A stretch of DNA of 64,000 bases from Ectopseudomonas alcaliphila (GCF_900101755.1 NZ_FNAE01000003.1:400715-464714), one strand, 5' to 3'; counted from the stretch's first letter, positions 50,157-61,351 are shown. Notes: generated by a model from the sequence alone, not told the origin. A program made the numbers and translations.

Positions 50157-52880
50157 ATGGCCACTATCCACGTAGACGGCAAAGATTTCGAAGTCGATGG
50201 AGCAGACAACCTCCTGCAGGCCTGCCTGTCCCTCGGACTCGATATCCCCTACTTCTGCTGGCACCCGGCGCTTGGCAGCGTCGGGGCGTGCCGGCAGTGC
50301 GCGGTCAAGCAGTACAGCGACGAGAACGACACCCGCGGTCGTATCGTCATGTCCTGCATGACGCCTGCCACCGACAACACCTGGATCAGCATCGACGACG
50401 AGGAGTCCAAGGCGTTCCGCGCCAGCGTCGTCGAATGGCTGATGACCAACCACCCGCACGACTGCCCGGTGTGCGAGGAAGGTGGCCACTGCCACCTGCA
50501 GGACATGACGGTGATGACCGGGCACAACGTCCGTCGCTACCGGTTCAGCAAGCGGACTCATCAAAATCAAGAGTTGGGCCCGTTTATCGGCCACGAGATG
50601 AACCGCTGCATCGCCTGCTACCGCTGCGTGCGCTACTACAAGGACTACGCCGGCGGCACCGACCTGGGTGTGTTCGGCGCGCATGACAACGTGTACTTCG
50701 GCCGCGTCGAGGACGGCACGCTGGAAAGCGAGTTCTCCGGCAACCTGGTCGAGGTCTGCCCCACCGGCGTGTTCACCGACAAGACCCACTCCGAGCGCTA
50801 CAACCGCAAGTGGGACATGCAGTTCGCCCCGAGCATCTGCCACGGCTGCGCCAGCGGCTGCAACATCAGCCCCGGCGAGCGCTACGGCGAGCTGCGTCGC
50901 ATCGAGAATCGCTTCAACGGTTCGGTGAACCAGTACTTCCTCTGCGACCGCGGCCGCTTCGGCTATGGCTACGTCAACAATGAGGATCGCCCGCGTCAGC
51001 CGCTGCTGGCCGGCCAAGCCATCGGCATCGATGCCGCGCTGGACAAGGCCGCCGAGCTGCTCAAGGGCAAGCGCGTGATCGGCATCGGCTCGCCGCGCGC
51101 CAGCCTGGAATCCAACTTCGCCCTGCGCGAGCTGGTAGGTGATGGCAATTACTATAGCGGCATCGCTGCCAGCGAACTGGCCAATATCCGCCTGATCCGC
51201 GACATCCTGCAAAACGGCCCGCTGCCGACCCCGACCCTGCGCGACGTCGAGCTGCACGACGCCATCTTCGTTCTCGGCGAAGACCTGACCCAGACCGCCG
51301 CGCGCCTGGCCCTGGCCCTGCGTCAGGCGGTCAAGGGCAAGGCCACCGAAATCGCTGCCGGTGCGCGCATTCAGGACTGGCACATGGCGGCGGTGCAGAA
51401 CGTCGCCCAGCACGCCCTGCACCCTCTGTTCATTGCCAGCGTGACGGAAACCCGCCTCGACGATATCGCCGAGCAGTGCGTGCACGCCGCCCCTGCTGAT
51501 CTCGCCCGCATTGGTTTCGCCGTGGCCCACGCCATCGACCCGAGCGCGCCAGCCGTCGACGGCCTGGAAGCCGAAGCCGGCGTACTGGTGCAGCGCATCG
51601 CCGATGCCCTGATCAATGCCAGGCGCCCGCTGATCGTCTCTGGCGCCTCGCTGGGCGACAAGGCCCTGATCGAAGCCGCCGCCAATATCGCCAGCGCGCT
51701 GAAGAACCGTGAGAAGAACGGCTCGCTGAGCCTGGTGGTGCCGGAAGCCAACAGCCTGGGCCTGGCGCTGCTTATGGGTGAAGAGTTCGGCGACAAGTCC
51801 GTCGATGCCGCGCTGGATGCACTGAGCAATGGCCAGGCCGATGCCGTGATCGTGCTGGAAAACGACCTGTACCGCCGCGCCGATGCGGCCAAGGTCGACG
51901 CCGCGCTCAACGCCGCCCAAACGGTGATCGTCGCCGATCACCAGCGTACCGCCACCAGCGAGCGCGCCCACCTGCTGCTGCCGGTGGCCTCCTTCGCCGA
52001 AGGCGACGGCACCCTGGTCAGCCTCGAGGGCCGCGCCCAGCGTTTCTTCCAGGTCTATGAGCCGAGTTACTACGACGCCAGCATCCTGATCCGCGAAGGC
52101 TGGCGCTGGCTGCATGCCCTGCACAGCACGCTGCAGTGCAAGGCCGTGGACTGGACGCAACTGGATCAGGTCACCGCAGCCTGCGCCGCCAGCAACCCGC
52201 ATTTGTCCGGCATCAAGGACGCCGCGCCGAGCGCCTCGTTCCGCATCAGGGGCCTGAAGCTTGCGCGCGAGCCTCACCGCTACAGCGGCCGCACCGCCAT
52301 GCGCGCCAACATCAGCGTGCACGAGCCGCGTCAGCCGCAGGACCAGGACTCGGCCTTCGCCTTCTCCATGGAAGGCTACGCCGGCAGCAAGGAAGACCGT
52401 CAACAGATTCCGTTCGCCTGGTCGCCGGGCTGGAACTCGCCGCAAGCCTGGAACAAGTTCCAGGACGAGGTCGGTGGTCACCTGCGTGCCGGTGACCCCG
52501 GCGTGCGCCTGCTCGAAGCCGCCGGCAACGTCCTGCCCTGGTTCGCGGTGAATGCTGCGTTCAACCCGGCGGCGGGCACCTGGCAGGTGGCGCCGCTGCA
52601 CCACCTGTTCGGCAGCGAGGAAAACTCCGCACGCGCCAAACCGATTCAGGAACGTATGCTCGAACCCTACGTGGCCCTGGCCCGTGAGGAAGCGGCACGC
52701 CTGGGCGTGAACGACGGCGCGCTGCTGGCCCTGCGCGTCAACGGCCAGGCGCTGCGCCTGCCACTGCAAGTCCGCGACGACCTGGCCGTCGGCCTGGTCG
52801 GCCTGCCGCTTGGCTTGCCAGGCATTGCCGCGACGCTCGCCGGCGCCAGCGTGACCCTGCTGCAGGAGGCCGCGCAATGA
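50157..52880 (+). CDS. nuoG: NADH-quinone oxidoreductase subunit G
   Basis: A 907-residue subunit of the peripheral arm. The N-terminal ferredoxin-like 2Fe-2S domain has [20 protein letters not shown] (about 35-54). The His-containing 4Fe-4S N5 region is [17 protein letters not shown], further ligands are in [20 protein letters not shown], and the extra N7 site is in [19 protein letters not shown]. The large C-terminal part is molybdopterin-oxidoreductase-like without cofactor. ATG at 50157 follows a 58-base gap. The stop overlaps the nuoH ATG. Confidence 0.96.
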   Translation: MATIHVDGKDFEVDGADNLLQACLSLGLDIPYFCWHPALGSVGACRQCAVKQYSDENDTRGRIVMSCMTPATDNTWISIDDEESKAFRASVVEWLMTNHPHDCPVCEEGGHCHLQDMTVMTGHNVRRYRFSKRTHQNQELGPFIGHEMNRCIACYRCVRYYKDYAGGTDLGVFGAHDNVYFGRVEDGTLESEFSGNLVEVCPTGVFTDKTHSERYNRKWDMQFAPSICHGCASGCNISPGERYGELRRIENRFNGSVNQYFLCDRGRFGYGYVNNEDRPRQPLLAGQAIGIDAALDKAAELLKGKRVIGIGSPRASLESNFALRELVGDGNYYSGIAASELANIRLIRDILQNGPLPTPTLRDVELHDAIFVLGEDLTQTAARLALALRQAVKGKATEIAAGARIQDWHMAAVQNVAQHALHPLFIASVTETRLDDIAEQCVHAAPADLARIGFAVAHAIDPSAPAVDGLEAEAGVLVQRIADALINARRPLIVSGASLGDKALIEAAANIASALKNREKNGSLSLVVPEANSLGLALLMGEEFGDKSVDAALDALSNGQADAVIVLENDLYRRADAAKVDAALNAAQTVIVADHQRTATSERAHLLLPVASFAEGDGTLVSLEGRAQRFFQVYEPSYYDASILIREGWRWLHALHSTLQCKAVDWTQLDQVTAACAASNPHLSGIKDAAPSASFRIRGLKLAREPHRYSGRTAMRANISVHEPRQPQDQDSAFAFSMEGYAGSKEDRQQIPFAWSPGWNSPQAWNKFQDEVGGHLRAGDPGVRLLEAAGNVLPWFAVNAAFNPAAGTWQVAPLHHLFGSEENSARAKPIQERMLEPYVALAREEAARLGVNDGALLALRVNGQALRLPLQVRDDLAVGLVGLPLGLPGIAATLAGASVTLLQEAAQ

Positions 52881-53869
52881 GCTGGCTGACGCCCGAACTG
52901 ATCGAGATCGTCGTCGCGGTACTCAAGGCCATCGTCATCCTGCTGGTGGTGGTGGTCTGCGGCGCGCTGCTGAGCTTCGTCGAGCGGCGCCTGCTCGGTT
53001 GGTGGCAGGATCGCTACGGCCCCAACCGTGTGGGGCCGTTCGGCATGTTCCAGATCGCCGCCGACATGATCAAGATGTTCTTCAAGGAGGACTGGACGCC
53101 GCCGTTCGCCGACAGGTTCATCTTCATCCTGGCGCCGATGATCGCCTTCTCGGCGATGCTGATGGCCTTCGCCATCATCCCCATCACCCCGACCTGGGGC
53201 GTGGCGGACCTGAACATCGGCATCCTGTTCTTCTTCGCCATGGCGGGGCTTTCGGTGTACGCGGTGCTGTTCGCCGGCTGGTCGAGCAACAACAAGTTCG
53301 CCCTGCTCGGCGCCCTGAGGGCTTCGGCGCAGACGGTCTCCTACGAGGTGTTCCTGGCCCTGGCGCTGATGGGCGTGGTGGCGCAGGTCGGCTCGTTCAA
53401 CATGCGCGATATCGTCGATTACCAGGCGCAGAACCTGTGGTTCATCATTCCGCAGTTCTTCGGTTTCTGTACCTTCTTCATCGCTGCTGTCGCCGTGACC
53501 CACCGTCACCCGTTCGACCAACCGGAAGCCGAGCAGGAGCTGGCCGATGGTTACCACATCGAATACGCCGGGATGAAATGGGGCATGTTCTTCGTCGGCG
53601 AATACGTCGCCATCGTCACCGTGTCCGCCCTGCTGGTAACGCTGTTCTTCGGTGGCTGGCACGGCCCGTTCGGCCTCCTGCCGCAGATTCCGTTCTTCTG
53701 GTTCGCGCTGAAAACGGCCTTCTTCATCATGATCTTCATCCTGCTGCGCGCGTCGATCCCACGCCCGCGCTATGACCAGGTCATGGCCTTCAGCTGGAAG
53801 TTCTGCCTGCCGCTGACCCTGATCAACCTGCTGGTGACCGGCGCCGTCGTGCTGGCCACGGCCCAGTAA
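52877..53869 (+). CDS. nuoH: NADH-quinone oxidoreductase subunit H
   Basis: A 330-residue membrane subunit with eight helices that joins the peripheral arm to the proton pumps and lines the quinone site. Conserved loops include [20 protein letters not shown] (about 36-55) and [20 protein letters not shown] (about 211-230). Its stop is followed by a 139-bp inserted repeat, the only large interruption inside the operon. Confidence 0.97.
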   Translation: MSWLTPELIEIVVAVLKAIVILLVVVVCGALLSFVERRLLGWWQDRYGPNRVGPFGMFQIAADMIKMFFKEDWTPPFADRFIFILAPMIAFSAMLMAFAIIPITPTWGVADLNIGILFFFAMAGLSVYAVLFAGWSSNNKFALLGALRASAQTVSYEVFLALALMGVVAQVGSFNMRDIVDYQAQNLWFIIPQFFGFCTFFIAAVAVTHRHPFDQPEAEQELADGYHIEYAGMKWGMFFVGEYVAIVTVSALLVTLFFGGWHGPFGLLPQIPFFWFALKTAFFIMIFILLRASIPRPRYDQVMAFSWKFCLPLTLINLLVTGAVVLATAQ

Positions 53870-54008
53870 GAGGAGATTTACAAAGCAGCGAACGAAGGTC
53901 AGGCAAGGCGAAGTTCGCCGAAAAAGCGGAGTGTACGAGTAGTACATGAGCATTTTGAGGTGAGCTTCAACGCAGCATGGCCGAGTGCAGCAATTTGTAG
54001 ATTTCCTC
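53870..54008. repeat. MITE-like 139-bp palindromic element between nuoH and nuoI
   Basis: The element begins GAGGAGATTTACAAA and ends TTTGTAGATTTCCTC, 15-bp terminal inverted repeats matching at 13 positions. Its midpoint (53939) coincides with a perfect TGTAC-GAGTA-GTACA palindrome. Intermediate stretches (GGCGAAGTTCGCC on the left, GGTGAGCTTCAAC on the right) also pair imperfectly, so the whole unit can fold on itself. It starts directly after the nuoH stop and ends 2 bases before the nuoI AGGAG, so it leaves both genes intact. Confidence 0.7.
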
Positions 54009-54023
54009 GTAGGAGAAATGAGA

Positions 54024-54572
54024 ATGTTCAAATACATCTGGGACATCCTGGTTGGCACTGCCACCCAGCTGCGCAGCCTGGCCATGGTGTTCAGCCATGG
54101 CTTTCGCAAGCGCGACACCCTGCAATACCCGGAAGAGGCGGTCTACCTGCCGCCGCGCTACCGTGGCCGCATCGTCCTGACCCGCGACCCTGACGGCGAA
54201 GAGCGCTGCGTAGCCTGCAACCTGTGCGCAGTGGCCTGCCCGGTGGGCTGCATTTCGCTGCAGAAGGCCGAGACCGATGATGGTCGCTGGTACCCGGAGT
54301 TCTTCCGCATCAACTTCTCGCGCTGCATCTTCTGCGGCCTGTGCGAGGAAGCCTGCCCGACCACCGCGATCCAGCTCACCCCCGATTTCGAGATGGGCGA
54401 GTTCAAGCGTCAGGATCTGGTGTACGAGAAGGAAGACCTGCTGATCAGCGGCCCCGGCAAGAACCCGGACTACAACTTCTACCGCGTTGCCGGTATGGCC
54501 ATCGCCGGCAAGCCCAAGGGCGCCGCGCAGAACGAGGCCGAGCCGATCAACGTCAAGAGTCTGCTGCCATGA
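54024..54572 (+). CDS. nuoI: NADH-quinone oxidoreductase subunit I
   Basis: A 182-residue ferredoxin-type subunit with two 4Fe-4S clusters (N6a, N6b). Its motifs are [16 protein letters not shown] (about 64-79) and [16 protein letters not shown] (about 102-117). ATG at 54024 is 8 bases after AGGAG; an ATG at 54018 is too close to it. Confidence 0.96.
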   Translation: MFKYIWDILVGTATQLRSLAMVFSHGFRKRDTLQYPEEAVYLPPRYRGRIVLTRDPDGEERCVACNLCAVACPVGCISLQKAETDDGRWYPEFFRINFSRCIFCGLCEEACPTTAIQLTPDFEMGEFKRQDLVYEKEDLLISGPGKNPDYNFYRVAGMAIAGKPKGAAQNEAEPINVKSLLP

Positions 54573-54595
54573 CTCGTTCTTACCCTCTCCCCCAG

Positions 54596-54621
54596 CCCCT
54601 CTCCCGCAGGCGGGAGAGGGG
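54596..54621 (+). other. Strong hairpin between nuoI and nuoJ
   Basis: CCCCTCTCCCGC and GCGGGAGAGGGG are perfect 12-base arms separated by AG. It lies in the 67-base gap between nuoI and nuoJ, 7 bases before the nuoJ ribosome-binding site. There is no T-run. Such C/T-rich CCCCTCTCCCGC repeats are frequent intergenic elements. Confidence 0.6.
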
Positions 54622-54639
54622 AGCCATGAGGAGCTTCTG

Positions 54640-55149
54640 ATGGAATTTGCCTTCTACTTCTCCGCCGGTGTGGCGGTGGCAGCGACGGTGGGGGTGGTCA
54701 CCAACACCAACCCGGTGCACGCCCTGCTCTATCTCATCGTCTCGCTGCTGGCGGTGTCGATGGTGTTCTTCGCCCTCGGCGCGCCCTTTGCCGGCGCACT
54801 GGAAATCATCGTCTACGCGGGCGCCATCATGGTGCTGTTCGTGTTCGTGGTGATGATGCTCAACCTCGGCCCGGCTGCCGTCGAGCAGGAGCGCAAGTGG
54901 CTGACGCCCGGTATCTGGGTCGGCCCGGCGATTCTCAGCGCCCTGTTGCTCGGTCAGTTGCTCTATGTGCTGCTGAACCACGTCAGCGACGCCCATATCG
55001 GCCATACCACGGTCGAAGCCAAGGCCGTCGGCATCAGCCTCTTCGGCCCCTATCTGCTGGCCGTGGAGCTGGCCGCCCTGCTGCTGCTTGCCGCGCTGGT
55101 CGCTGCCTTCCATCTGGGTCGCCATGAAGCCAAGGAGCCCAGCGTATGA
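54640..55149 (+). CDS. nuoJ: NADH-quinone oxidoreductase subunit J
   Basis: A 169-residue membrane subunit with five helices. The conserved helix 3 [20 protein letters not shown] (about 55-74) contains the Tyr/Gly bulge of the E-channel. ATG at 54640 lies 6 bases after AGGAG. The stop overlaps nuoK. Confidence 0.95.
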   Translation: MEFAFYFSAGVAVAATVGVVTNTNPVHALLYLIVSLLAVSMVFFALGAPFAGALEIIVYAGAIMVLFVFVVMMLNLGPAAVEQERKWLTPGIWVGPAILSALLLGQLLYVLLNHVSDAHIGHTTVEAKAVGISLFGPYLLAVELAALLLLAALVAAFHLGRHEAKEPSV

Positions 55150-55454
55150 CCGGCATCCCCCTCGAACACGGCCTGGCCCTGGCCGGCGTGCTGTTCTGCA
55201 TCGGCCTGGTCGGCCTGATGGTGCGGCGCAACATCCTGTTCATCCTGATGAGCCTGGAAGTGATGATGAACGCCGCTGCGCTGGCCTTCGTCGTTGCCGG
55301 TGCCCGCTGGGGCGCGGCTGACGGCCAGGTGATGTTCATTCTGGTGATCACCCTGGCAGCTGCCGAGGCCAGCATCGGCCTGGCGATCCTGCTGCAGCTG
55401 TATCGCCGCTTCAACACTCTGGATATCGACGCTGCCAGCGAGATGCGCGGATGA
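55146..55454 (+). CDS. nuoK: NADH-quinone oxidoreductase subunit K
   Basis: A 102-residue membrane subunit with three helices. The conserved membrane glutamates are in [17 protein letters not shown] and [20 protein letters not shown], the proton-path carboxylates of the family. It overlaps nuoJ (ATGA) and nuoL (ATGA). Confidence 0.96.
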   Translation: MTGIPLEHGLALAGVLFCIGLVGLMVRRNILFILMSLEVMMNAAALAFVVAGARWGAADGQVMFILVITLAAAEASIGLAILLQLYRRFNTLDIDAASEMRG

Positions 55455-57301
55455 ACCTTCTAGCCCTGACTCTATTCCTCCCGCTGCTCGGCTGGCTGCT
55501 GCTGGCCTTCTCACGCGGGCGCCTCTCGGAAAACACCAGTGCGCTGATCGGCGTCGGCTCCATCGGCCTGGCTGCTGCCAGCGCTGCCTGGGTCATCGCC
55601 GCGTTCCTCGGCAATCCGCCGGCTGACGGCGCCTACAGCCTGACCCTGTGGCAGTGGATGAGCGTCGAAGGCCTGGCGCCGAGCTTCACCCTGTACCTGG
55701 ACGGCCTATCGGTGACCATGCTCGGCGTGGTCACCGGCGTGGGTTTCCTGATCCACCTGTTCGCCAGTTGGTACATGCGCGGTGAGGAAGGCTATTCGCG
55801 CTTCTTCGCCTACACCAACCTGTTCATCTTCAGCATGTTGCTGCTGGTATTGGGCGACAACCTGCTGGTGCTGTTCTTCGGCTGGGAAGGCGTGGGCCTG
55901 TGCTCGTACCTGCTGATCGGCTTCTACTACAAGCACGTGCCCAACGGTAACGCGGCGCTCAAGGCCTTCATCGTCACCCGCGTCGGCGACGTGTTCCTGA
56001 TGATTGGCCTGTTCCTGCTGTTCCTCAACCTCGGCACCCTGAACATCCAGGAGCTGATGGTGCTGGCACCGCAGCGCTACGTGGCCGGCGACACCTGGCT
56101 GTGGCTGGCCACCCTGATGCTGCTTGGCGGCGCAGTGGGCAAGTCCGCCCAGCTGCCGCTGCAGACCTGGCTGGCCGACGCCATGGCCGGCCCGACCCCG
56201 GTGTCGGCGCTGATCCACGCGGCGACCATGGTCACCGCCGGCGTGTACCTGATCGCCCGTACCCACGGCCTGTTCCTCCTGACCCCGGAGATTCTCGAGC
56301 TGGTCGGCATCGTCGGCGGCGTGACCCTGGTGCTGGCCGGCTTCGCCGCGCTGGTGCAGACCGACATCAAGCGCATCCTCGCTTACTCGACCATGAGCCA
56401 GATCGGCTACATGTTCCTCGCCCTGGGCGTTGGCGCCTGGGATGCGGCGATCTTTCACCTGATGACCCACGCCTTCTTCAAGGCTCTGCTGTTCCTCGCA
56501 TCCGGTGCGGTGATCCACGCCTGCCACCATGAGCAGAACATCTTCAGGATGGGCGGCCTGTGGAAGAAGCTGCCACTGGCCTACGCCAGCTTCGTCGTCG
56601 GCGGCGCGGCGCTGGCCGCCCTGCCGCTGCTCACCGCCGGCTTCTACTCCAAGGACGAAATCCTCTGGGAAGCCTTCGCCAGCGGCCATAACGAGCTGCT
56701 CTACGCCGGCCTGCTTGGCGCCTTCCTCACCTCGATCTACACCTTCCGCCTGATCTTCATCGCCTTCCACGGCGAGCAGAAGACCGAGGCACACGCCGGT
56801 CATGGCATCGCCCACAACCTGCCGCTGCTGGTGCTGATCGTGCTGTCCACCTTCATCGGTGCCTGGATCACCCCGCCGCTGGCCGGCGTGCTGCCGGAAA
56901 GTGCCGGCCATGCCGGTGGCGAGGCCAAGCACAGCCTGGAGCTGCTGTCGGGGCTGATCGCGGTAAGCGGCATCGTCGTCGCAGCGCTGCTGTTCCTCGG
57001 CCAGCGCCGCGTCGCCTCCGCCGTGGCGCAGAGCACGCCGGGTCGCCTGTTGAGCGCCCTGTGGTTCGCCGCCTGGGGCTTCGACTGGCTCTACGACAAG
57101 CTGTTCGTGCGCCCCTACCTTGCGCTCTGCCATCTGCTGCGCCGCGACCCCATCGACCGCAGCATCGGCCTGATTCCGCTGCTCGCGCGCGGCGGCAACG
57201 CTGCACTGGTGCACAGCGAGAACGGCCAGGTGCGCTGGTACGCCGCGTCGATCGCCGGGGGCGCCGTACTGGTGCTCGCCGCCATCCTATTTTTGAGTTA
57301 A
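55451..57301 (+). CDS. nuoL: NADH-quinone oxidoreductase subunit L
   Basis: A 616-residue antiporter-like proton pump at the distal end of the membrane arm, with about 16 helices and the long lateral helix near the C-terminus. Key motifs are [19 protein letters not shown] (conserved Glu), [20 protein letters not shown] (Lys/His region) and [20 protein letters not shown]. The start overlaps the nuoK stop. Confidence 0.97.
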   Translation: MNLLALTLFLPLLGWLLLAFSRGRLSENTSALIGVGSIGLAAASAAWVIAAFLGNPPADGAYSLTLWQWMSVEGLAPSFTLYLDGLSVTMLGVVTGVGFLIHLFASWYMRGEEGYSRFFAYTNLFIFSMLLLVLGDNLLVLFFGWEGVGLCSYLLIGFYYKHVPNGNAALKAFIVTRVGDVFLMIGLFLLFLNLGTLNIQELMVLAPQRYVAGDTWLWLATLMLLGGAVGKSAQLPLQTWLADAMAGPTPVSALIHAATMVTAGVYLIARTHGLFLLTPEILELVGIVGGVTLVLAGFAALVQTDIKRILAYSTMSQIGYMFLALGVGAWDAAIFHLMTHAFFKALLFLASGAVIHACHHEQNIFRMGGLWKKLPLAYASFVVGGAALAALPLLTAGFYSKDEILWEAFASGHNELLYAGLLGAFLTSIYTFRLIFIAFHGEQKTEAHAGHGIAHNLPLLVLIVLSTFIGAWITPPLAGVLPESAGHAGGEAKHSLELLSGLIAVSGIVVAALLFLGQRRVASAVAQSTPGRLLSALWFAAWGFDWLYDKLFVRPYLALCHLLRRDPIDRSIGLIPLLARGGNAALVHSENGQVRWYAASIAGGAVLVLAAILFLS

Positions 57302-57316
57302 GGAAAACAGCCTGTC

Positions 57317-58846
57317 ATGATTCTGCCCTGGCTAATCCTGATTCCCTTCATCGGCGGCCTGCTGTGCTGGCAAGGCGAGCGCTTCGGCCACGTCCTGCCG
57401 CGCTGGATCGCCCTGATCACCATGGGCCTGCTGTTCGGCCTGAGCCTGTGGCTGTGGGTCAGTGGTGATTTCACCCTGGCCCCGGCACCTGGCAGCGAGC
57501 CGCGCTGGGCCCATGAGTTCGTCATAGACTGGATCCCGCGCTTAGGGATCACCATCCACCTGGCGATGGACGGCCTATCGGTGCTGATGGTGACGCTGAC
57601 CGGCCTGCTCGGTGTGCTCTCGGTACTCTGCTCGTGGAACGAAATCCAGCACCGCGTCGGCTTCTTCCACCTCAACCTGATGTGGATTCTCGGCGGCGTG
57701 GTCGGCGTGTTCCTCGCCGTCGACCTGTTCCTGTTCTTCTTCTTCTGGGAAATGATGCTGGTGCCGATGTATTTCCTCATCGCGCTCTGGGGTCATAGCG
57801 GCAGCGACGGACGTACGCGCATTACCGCTGCCACCAAGTTCTTCATCTTCACCCAGGCCAGCGGCCTGATCATGCTGCTGGCGATCCTGGCTCTGGTATT
57901 CGTGCACTTCAACCAGACCGGCGTGCTGACCTTCAACTACGCCGACCTGCTGAAGACCGAGCTGGCGCCGGGCACCGAATACCTGCTGATGCTCGGTTTC
58001 TTCGTCGCCTTCGCGGTGAAGTTCCCGGTGGTGCCGGTGCACTCCTGGCTGCCGGACGCCCACGCCCAGGCGCCGACCGCAGGTTCGGTGGACCTGGCCG
58101 GCATCCTGCTGAAGACCGCCGCCTACGGCCTGCTGCGTTTCGCCCTGCCGCTGTTTCCCAACGCTTCCGCCGAGTTTGCGCCGATCGCCCAGTGGCTCGG
58201 CGTGTTCGCCATCCTCTATGGCGCCTTATTGTCCTTCGCACAGACCGACATCAAGCGCCTGGTGGCCTACTCCAGCGTGTCGCACATGGGCTTCGTGCTG
58301 ATCGCCATCTATTCGGGCAGCCAGATCGCCCTGCAGGGCGCGGTGGTGCAGATGGTCGCCCACGGCCTGTCCGCCGCCGCGCTGTTCATCCTCTGCGGCC
58401 AGCTTTACGAGCGCCTGCACACCCGTGACCTGCGCCAGATGGGCGGGATCTGGGCGCGCATGCCCTGGTTGCCGGCCATCAGCTTGTTCTTCGCCGCCGC
58501 CGCACTGGGCCTGCCGGGCACCGGCAACTTCGTCGGCGAATTCCTCATTCTGCTCGGCAGCTTCCCCAGCGCGCCCTGGGTCGTGGTGCTGGCCGCCACC
58601 GGCCTGGTGCTCGGTTCGGTGTACGCCCTGGCGATGATCCACCGCGCCTACTTCGGCCCGGTGCAACAGGACACGCCGCTGCCGGGCCTTAAAGCCCGCG
58701 AACTGGCCATGGTGCTCGGTCTCGGCGTGCTGCTGATTCTGCTTGGCGTTTACCCGCAGCCGGTGCTCGATACCTCCGCGGCCAGCATGCATGGCGTGCA
58801 GCAGTGGATGGCAGGTGCCCTCAATCAACTCGCCTCGGGCCGGTAA
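57317..58846 (+). CDS. nuoM: NADH-quinone oxidoreductase subunit M
   Basis: A 509-residue antiporter-like proton pump with 14 helices. FFFWEMMLVPMYFLIALWG holds the conserved Glu, VPVHSWLPDAHAQAPTAGSV the central motif, and AQTDIKRLVAYSSVSHMGFV the Lys motif. There is a 15-base gap after nuoL. Confidence 0.97.
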   Translation: MILPWLILIPFIGGLLCWQGERFGHVLPRWIALITMGLLFGLSLWLWVSGDFTLAPAPGSEPRWAHEFVIDWIPRLGITIHLAMDGLSVLMVTLTGLLGVLSVLCSWNEIQHRVGFFHLNLMWILGGVVGVFLAVDLFLFFFFWEMMLVPMYFLIALWGHSGSDGRTRITAATKFFIFTQASGLIMLLAILALVFVHFNQTGVLTFNYADLLKTELAPGTEYLLMLGFFVAFAVKFPVVPVHSWLPDAHAQAPTAGSVDLAGILLKTAAYGLLRFALPLFPNASAEFAPIAQWLGVFAILYGALLSFAQTDIKRLVAYSSVSHMGFVLIAIYSGSQIALQGAVVQMVAHGLSAAALFILCGQLYERLHTRDLRQMGGIWARMPWLPAISLFFAAAALGLPGTGNFVGEFLILLGSFPSAPWVVVLAATGLVLGSVYALAMIHRAYFGPVQQDTPLPGLKARELAMVLGLGVLLILLGVYPQPVLDTSAASMHGVQQWMAGALNQLASGR

Positions 58847-58865
58847 GGGTAAGGATTAGAGACTC

Positions 58866-60350
58866 ATGGAACATCACGCTGTCGAATTCACCCTGCAACA
58901 CCTGATCGCCCTGCTGCCGCTGCTGGTGACCAGCCTCACCGCCGTGGTGGTGATGCTGGCCATCGCCGCCAAGCGCAATCACGCCCTGACCTTCATCCTC
59001 TCGGTGGTGGGCCTGAACCTGGCGCTGCTGTCGCTGCTACCGGCTCTGGAGGTGGCACCGCTGGAAGTCACCCCACTGCTGCTGATCGACAACTTCGCCT
59101 GCTACTACATGGCGCTGGTGCTGGCCGCCAGCCTGGCCTGCATCACGTTGATCCATGCCTACCTGGGCGGCGCATCGGGCAAGGGTTACCCGGGCAACCG
59201 CGAGGAGCTGTACCTGCTGGTGCTGCTGTCGGCTGCTGGCGGTCTGGTGCTGGTCAGCGCCCAGCACCTGGCCGGCCTGTTCATCGGCCTGGAACTGCTG
59301 TCGGTGCCGACCTACGGCATGATCGCCTACGCCTTCTTCAACAAGCGCTCGCTGGAAGCCGGCATCAAGTACATGGTGCTGTCGGCGGCCGGCAGCGCCT
59401 TCCTGCTGTTCGGCATGGCGCTGCTGTACGCCGAGTCCGGCAACCTGGCCTTCGCCGATATCGGCGTCAGCCTGGCACGGGAAAGCAGCCAGCTGGTACA
59501 GATCGGCATCGGCATGATGCTCATCGGCCTGGCCTTCAAGCTGTCGCTGGTACCCTTCCACCTGTGGACGCCGGACGTCTACGAAGGCGCACCGGCACCG
59601 GTGGCCGCCTTCCTGGCCACCGCCAGCAAGGTGGCGGTGTTCGCCGTGTTGCTGCGCCTCTACCAGATTTCCCCGGCCATGAGCGGCGGCTGGCTGAACG
59701 AGCTGCTGACACTGATCGCGATTGCCTCGATCCTGTTCGGCAACCTGCTGGCGCTGCTGCAGAACAACCTCAAACGCCTGCTTGGCTACTCTTCCATTGC
59801 CCACTTCGGCTACCTGCTGGTGGCGCTGATCGCCAGCAAGGGCCTGGCCGTGGAGGCCGTGGGCGTATACCTGGCCACGTACGTGCTGACCAGCCTCGGC
59901 GCATTCGGCGTGATCACCCTGATGTCCACGCCCTACAGCGGCCGCGATGCCGATGCGCTGTACGAGTACCGTGGCCTGTTCTGGCGCCGCCCGTACCTGA
60001 CCGCCGTACTCACGGTGATGATGCTGTCGCTGGCCGGTATTCCGCTGACGGCGGGCTTCATCGGCAAGTTCTACGTGATCGCCGCCGGTGTCGAGGCGCA
60101 GCTGTGGTGGCTGCTCGGCGCCATGGTGCTGGGCAGTGCCATCGGCGTGTTCTATTACCTGCGGGTGATGGTCACCCTGTTCATGCGCGAACCCAACCTG
60201 CATCGTCACGACGCACCCTTCGACTGGGGCCAGCGTGCCGGCGGCATCATGCTGCTGGTGGTCGCCCTGCTCGCGTTCATCATCGGCGTGTACCCCCAAC
60301 CGCTGCTGGAGCTGGTGCAGCACGCCGGACTGGTTGCCCTGGCGCGGTAA
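58866..60350 (+). CDS. nuoN: NADH-quinone oxidoreductase subunit N
   Basis: A 494-residue antiporter-like proton pump with 14 helices and the last gene of the operon. Motifs are [20 protein letters not shown] (conserved Glu), [20 protein letters not shown] and [20 protein letters not shown] (Lys). The terminator at 60356 follows directly. Confidence 0.97.
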   Translation: MEHHAVEFTLQHLIALLPLLVTSLTAVVVMLAIAAKRNHALTFILSVVGLNLALLSLLPALEVAPLEVTPLLLIDNFACYYMALVLAASLACITLIHAYLGGASGKGYPGNREELYLLVLLSAAGGLVLVSAQHLAGLFIGLELLSVPTYGMIAYAFFNKRSLEAGIKYMVLSAAGSAFLLFGMALLYAESGNLAFADIGVSLARESSQLVQIGIGMMLIGLAFKLSLVPFHLWTPDVYEGAPAPVAAFLATASKVAVFAVLLRLYQISPAMSGGWLNELLTLIAIASILFGNLLALLQNNLKRLLGYSSIAHFGYLLVALIASKGLAVEAVGVYLATYVLTSLGAFGVITLMSTPYSGRDADALYEYRGLFWRRPYLTAVLTVMMLSLAGIPLTAGFIGKFYVIAAGVEAQLWWLLGAMVLGSAIGVFYYLRVMVTLFMREPNLHRHDAPFDWGQRAGGIMLLVVALLAFIIGVYPQPLLELVQHAGLVALAR

Positions 60351-60355
60351 ACGAA

Positions 60356-60377
60356 AAGCCCTGCAAAAGCAGGGCTT
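60356..60377 (+). terminator. Terminator of the nuo operon
   Basis: AAGCCCTGC-AAAA-GCAGGGCTT followed by GTTCTTT, six bases after the nuoN stop. It ends the 15-kb operon. Confidence 0.85.
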
Positions 60378-60390
60378 GTTCTTTCAAGGG

Positions 60391-60451
60391 TCGCGGCTAA
60401 AGCCCCTCCCACAGTCTTCACTGCGACCTGTGGGAGGGGCTTTAGCCGCGA
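60391..60451. repeat. REP-type palindromic repeat after nuoN
   Basis: Perfect 23-base arms beginning TCGCGGCTAAAGCCCCTCCC (60391-60413 and 60429-60451) enclose 15 bases. This GCGGCTAAAGCCCCTCCCAC class is a common Pseudomonas intergenic repeat. It lies between convergent nuoN and the methyltransferase gene and may also act as a terminator for the latter. Confidence 0.85.
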
Positions 60452-60461
60452 GCTTGTTGCG

Positions 60462-61223
60462 CTACCGTCGAGCCACCAGAAACAGACGCGGGAATGGCAG
60501 CAGCACACGGCCATCGGCCTGCGCCGGGTAGGCTTCGGCAATCGCTGCCTGATAGCGTTCGAGGAAAGCCGCCTGCTGCTCGGCATCCAGTGGCTGCAGG
60601 AACGGCAGCAACGCCGTGGACTTGAACCACTCCACCACCGCCGCAGCATTCTCCAGTACGTGGAAATAGGTCGTGCGCCAGATATCCAGCTCGCTGGCAT
60701 GACCGCCGAGGATGTCGTAGTAAGTCTGCGCGTCATGACGCTCGGCATGACGCACCTGGCCGATCTGCGCCGCCCACGGCCCCTCGGCCGCCAGCTCGCG
60801 GGCCAGACGATGCGCCGGCTCCTGCAGGTTGTCCGGCGTCTGGATCGCCAACCAACCACCCGGCGCCAGTTGCGCCAGCAATCGTGGATAGAGCTGAGCG
60901 TGATCGGGCAGCCATTGCAACGAGGCGTTGGCCAGAATCAGTTGCGGTGCGCTTTCGGCCTGCCAGTGCTGGATATCCGCCAACTGGAAGGCCACTTGCG
61001 GCAGACGCTCGCGCGCCGCACGCAGCATGTCTGCACTGCTGTCGATACCGATAACCCGCGCTTGTGGCGCATGCGCCTGCAACACGGCAGTGGAATTACC
61101 GGGACCGCAGCCCAGATCGACGGCCAGTTCGATGCCGTCGTGTGGCACCGCCGCCAGCAGATCATGTACCGGGCGGGTGCGCTGACGTTCGAACAGGGAA
61201 TATTGCTGGGCGGACCAACTCAT
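60462..61223 (-). CDS. tam: Trans-aconitate 2-methyltransferase-like SAM-dependent methyltransferase
   Basis: A 253-residue class I methyltransferase. SAM motif I is AVDLGCGPGNSTAVL (about 35-49), and motif II-like QLILANASLQWLPDHAQLYP and the post-motif GGWLAIQTPDNLQEPAHRL match the Tam family. Tam methylates trans-aconitate, a toxic by-product of citrate/isocitrate isomerisation. ATG at 61223 (MSWSAQQYSLFERQRTRP) is preceded by GAGGAG; a longer frame to 61349 adds unconserved sequence. Confidence 0.85.
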   Translation of the reverse strand: MSWSAQQYSLFERQRTRPVHDLLAAVPHDGIELAVDLGCGPGNSTAVLQAHAPQARVIGIDSSADMLRAARERLPQVAFQLADIQHWQAESAPQLILANASLQWLPDHAQLYPRLLAQLAPGGWLAIQTPDNLQEPAHRLARELAAEGPWAAQIGQVRHAERHDAQTYYDILGGHASELDIWRTTYFHVLENAAAVVEWFKSTALLPFLQPLDAEQQAAFLERYQAAIAEAYPAQADGRVLLPFPRLFLVARR

Positions 61224-61330
61224 CGCATCACTCCTCGATTTCAATCGCGAGCCACAGGGTAACAGGCTGAGCGAATCCACAAGGCCTTCGCTGACACCGG
61301 CAAGTTTCCGCTTTCGCCCAGCACACGCAT

Positions 61331-61346
61331 GGCGGATATCCGCCAC
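61331..61346. promoter_or_regulatory. Perfect 16-bp palindrome, distal site
   Basis: TGGCGGATATCCGCCA is fully self-complementary. A second, 14-of-16 palindromic version lies exactly 60 bp downstream. Its distance of about 80 bases from the sigma-54 promoter is suitable for an enhancer-binding activator. Confidence 0.55.
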
Positions 61347-61351
61347 CAATT

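Noticed and set aside
50019..52877. Long reverse-strand frame of about 950 codons opposite nuoG (also about 717 codons opposite idh at 27803-29956 and others opposite purB, aceA and nuoL)
   Set aside because: These are complementary shadows of strongly C/G-ending codon usage in highly expressed genes. Their translations are low-complexity and match no family, while the plus-strand genes are canonical.
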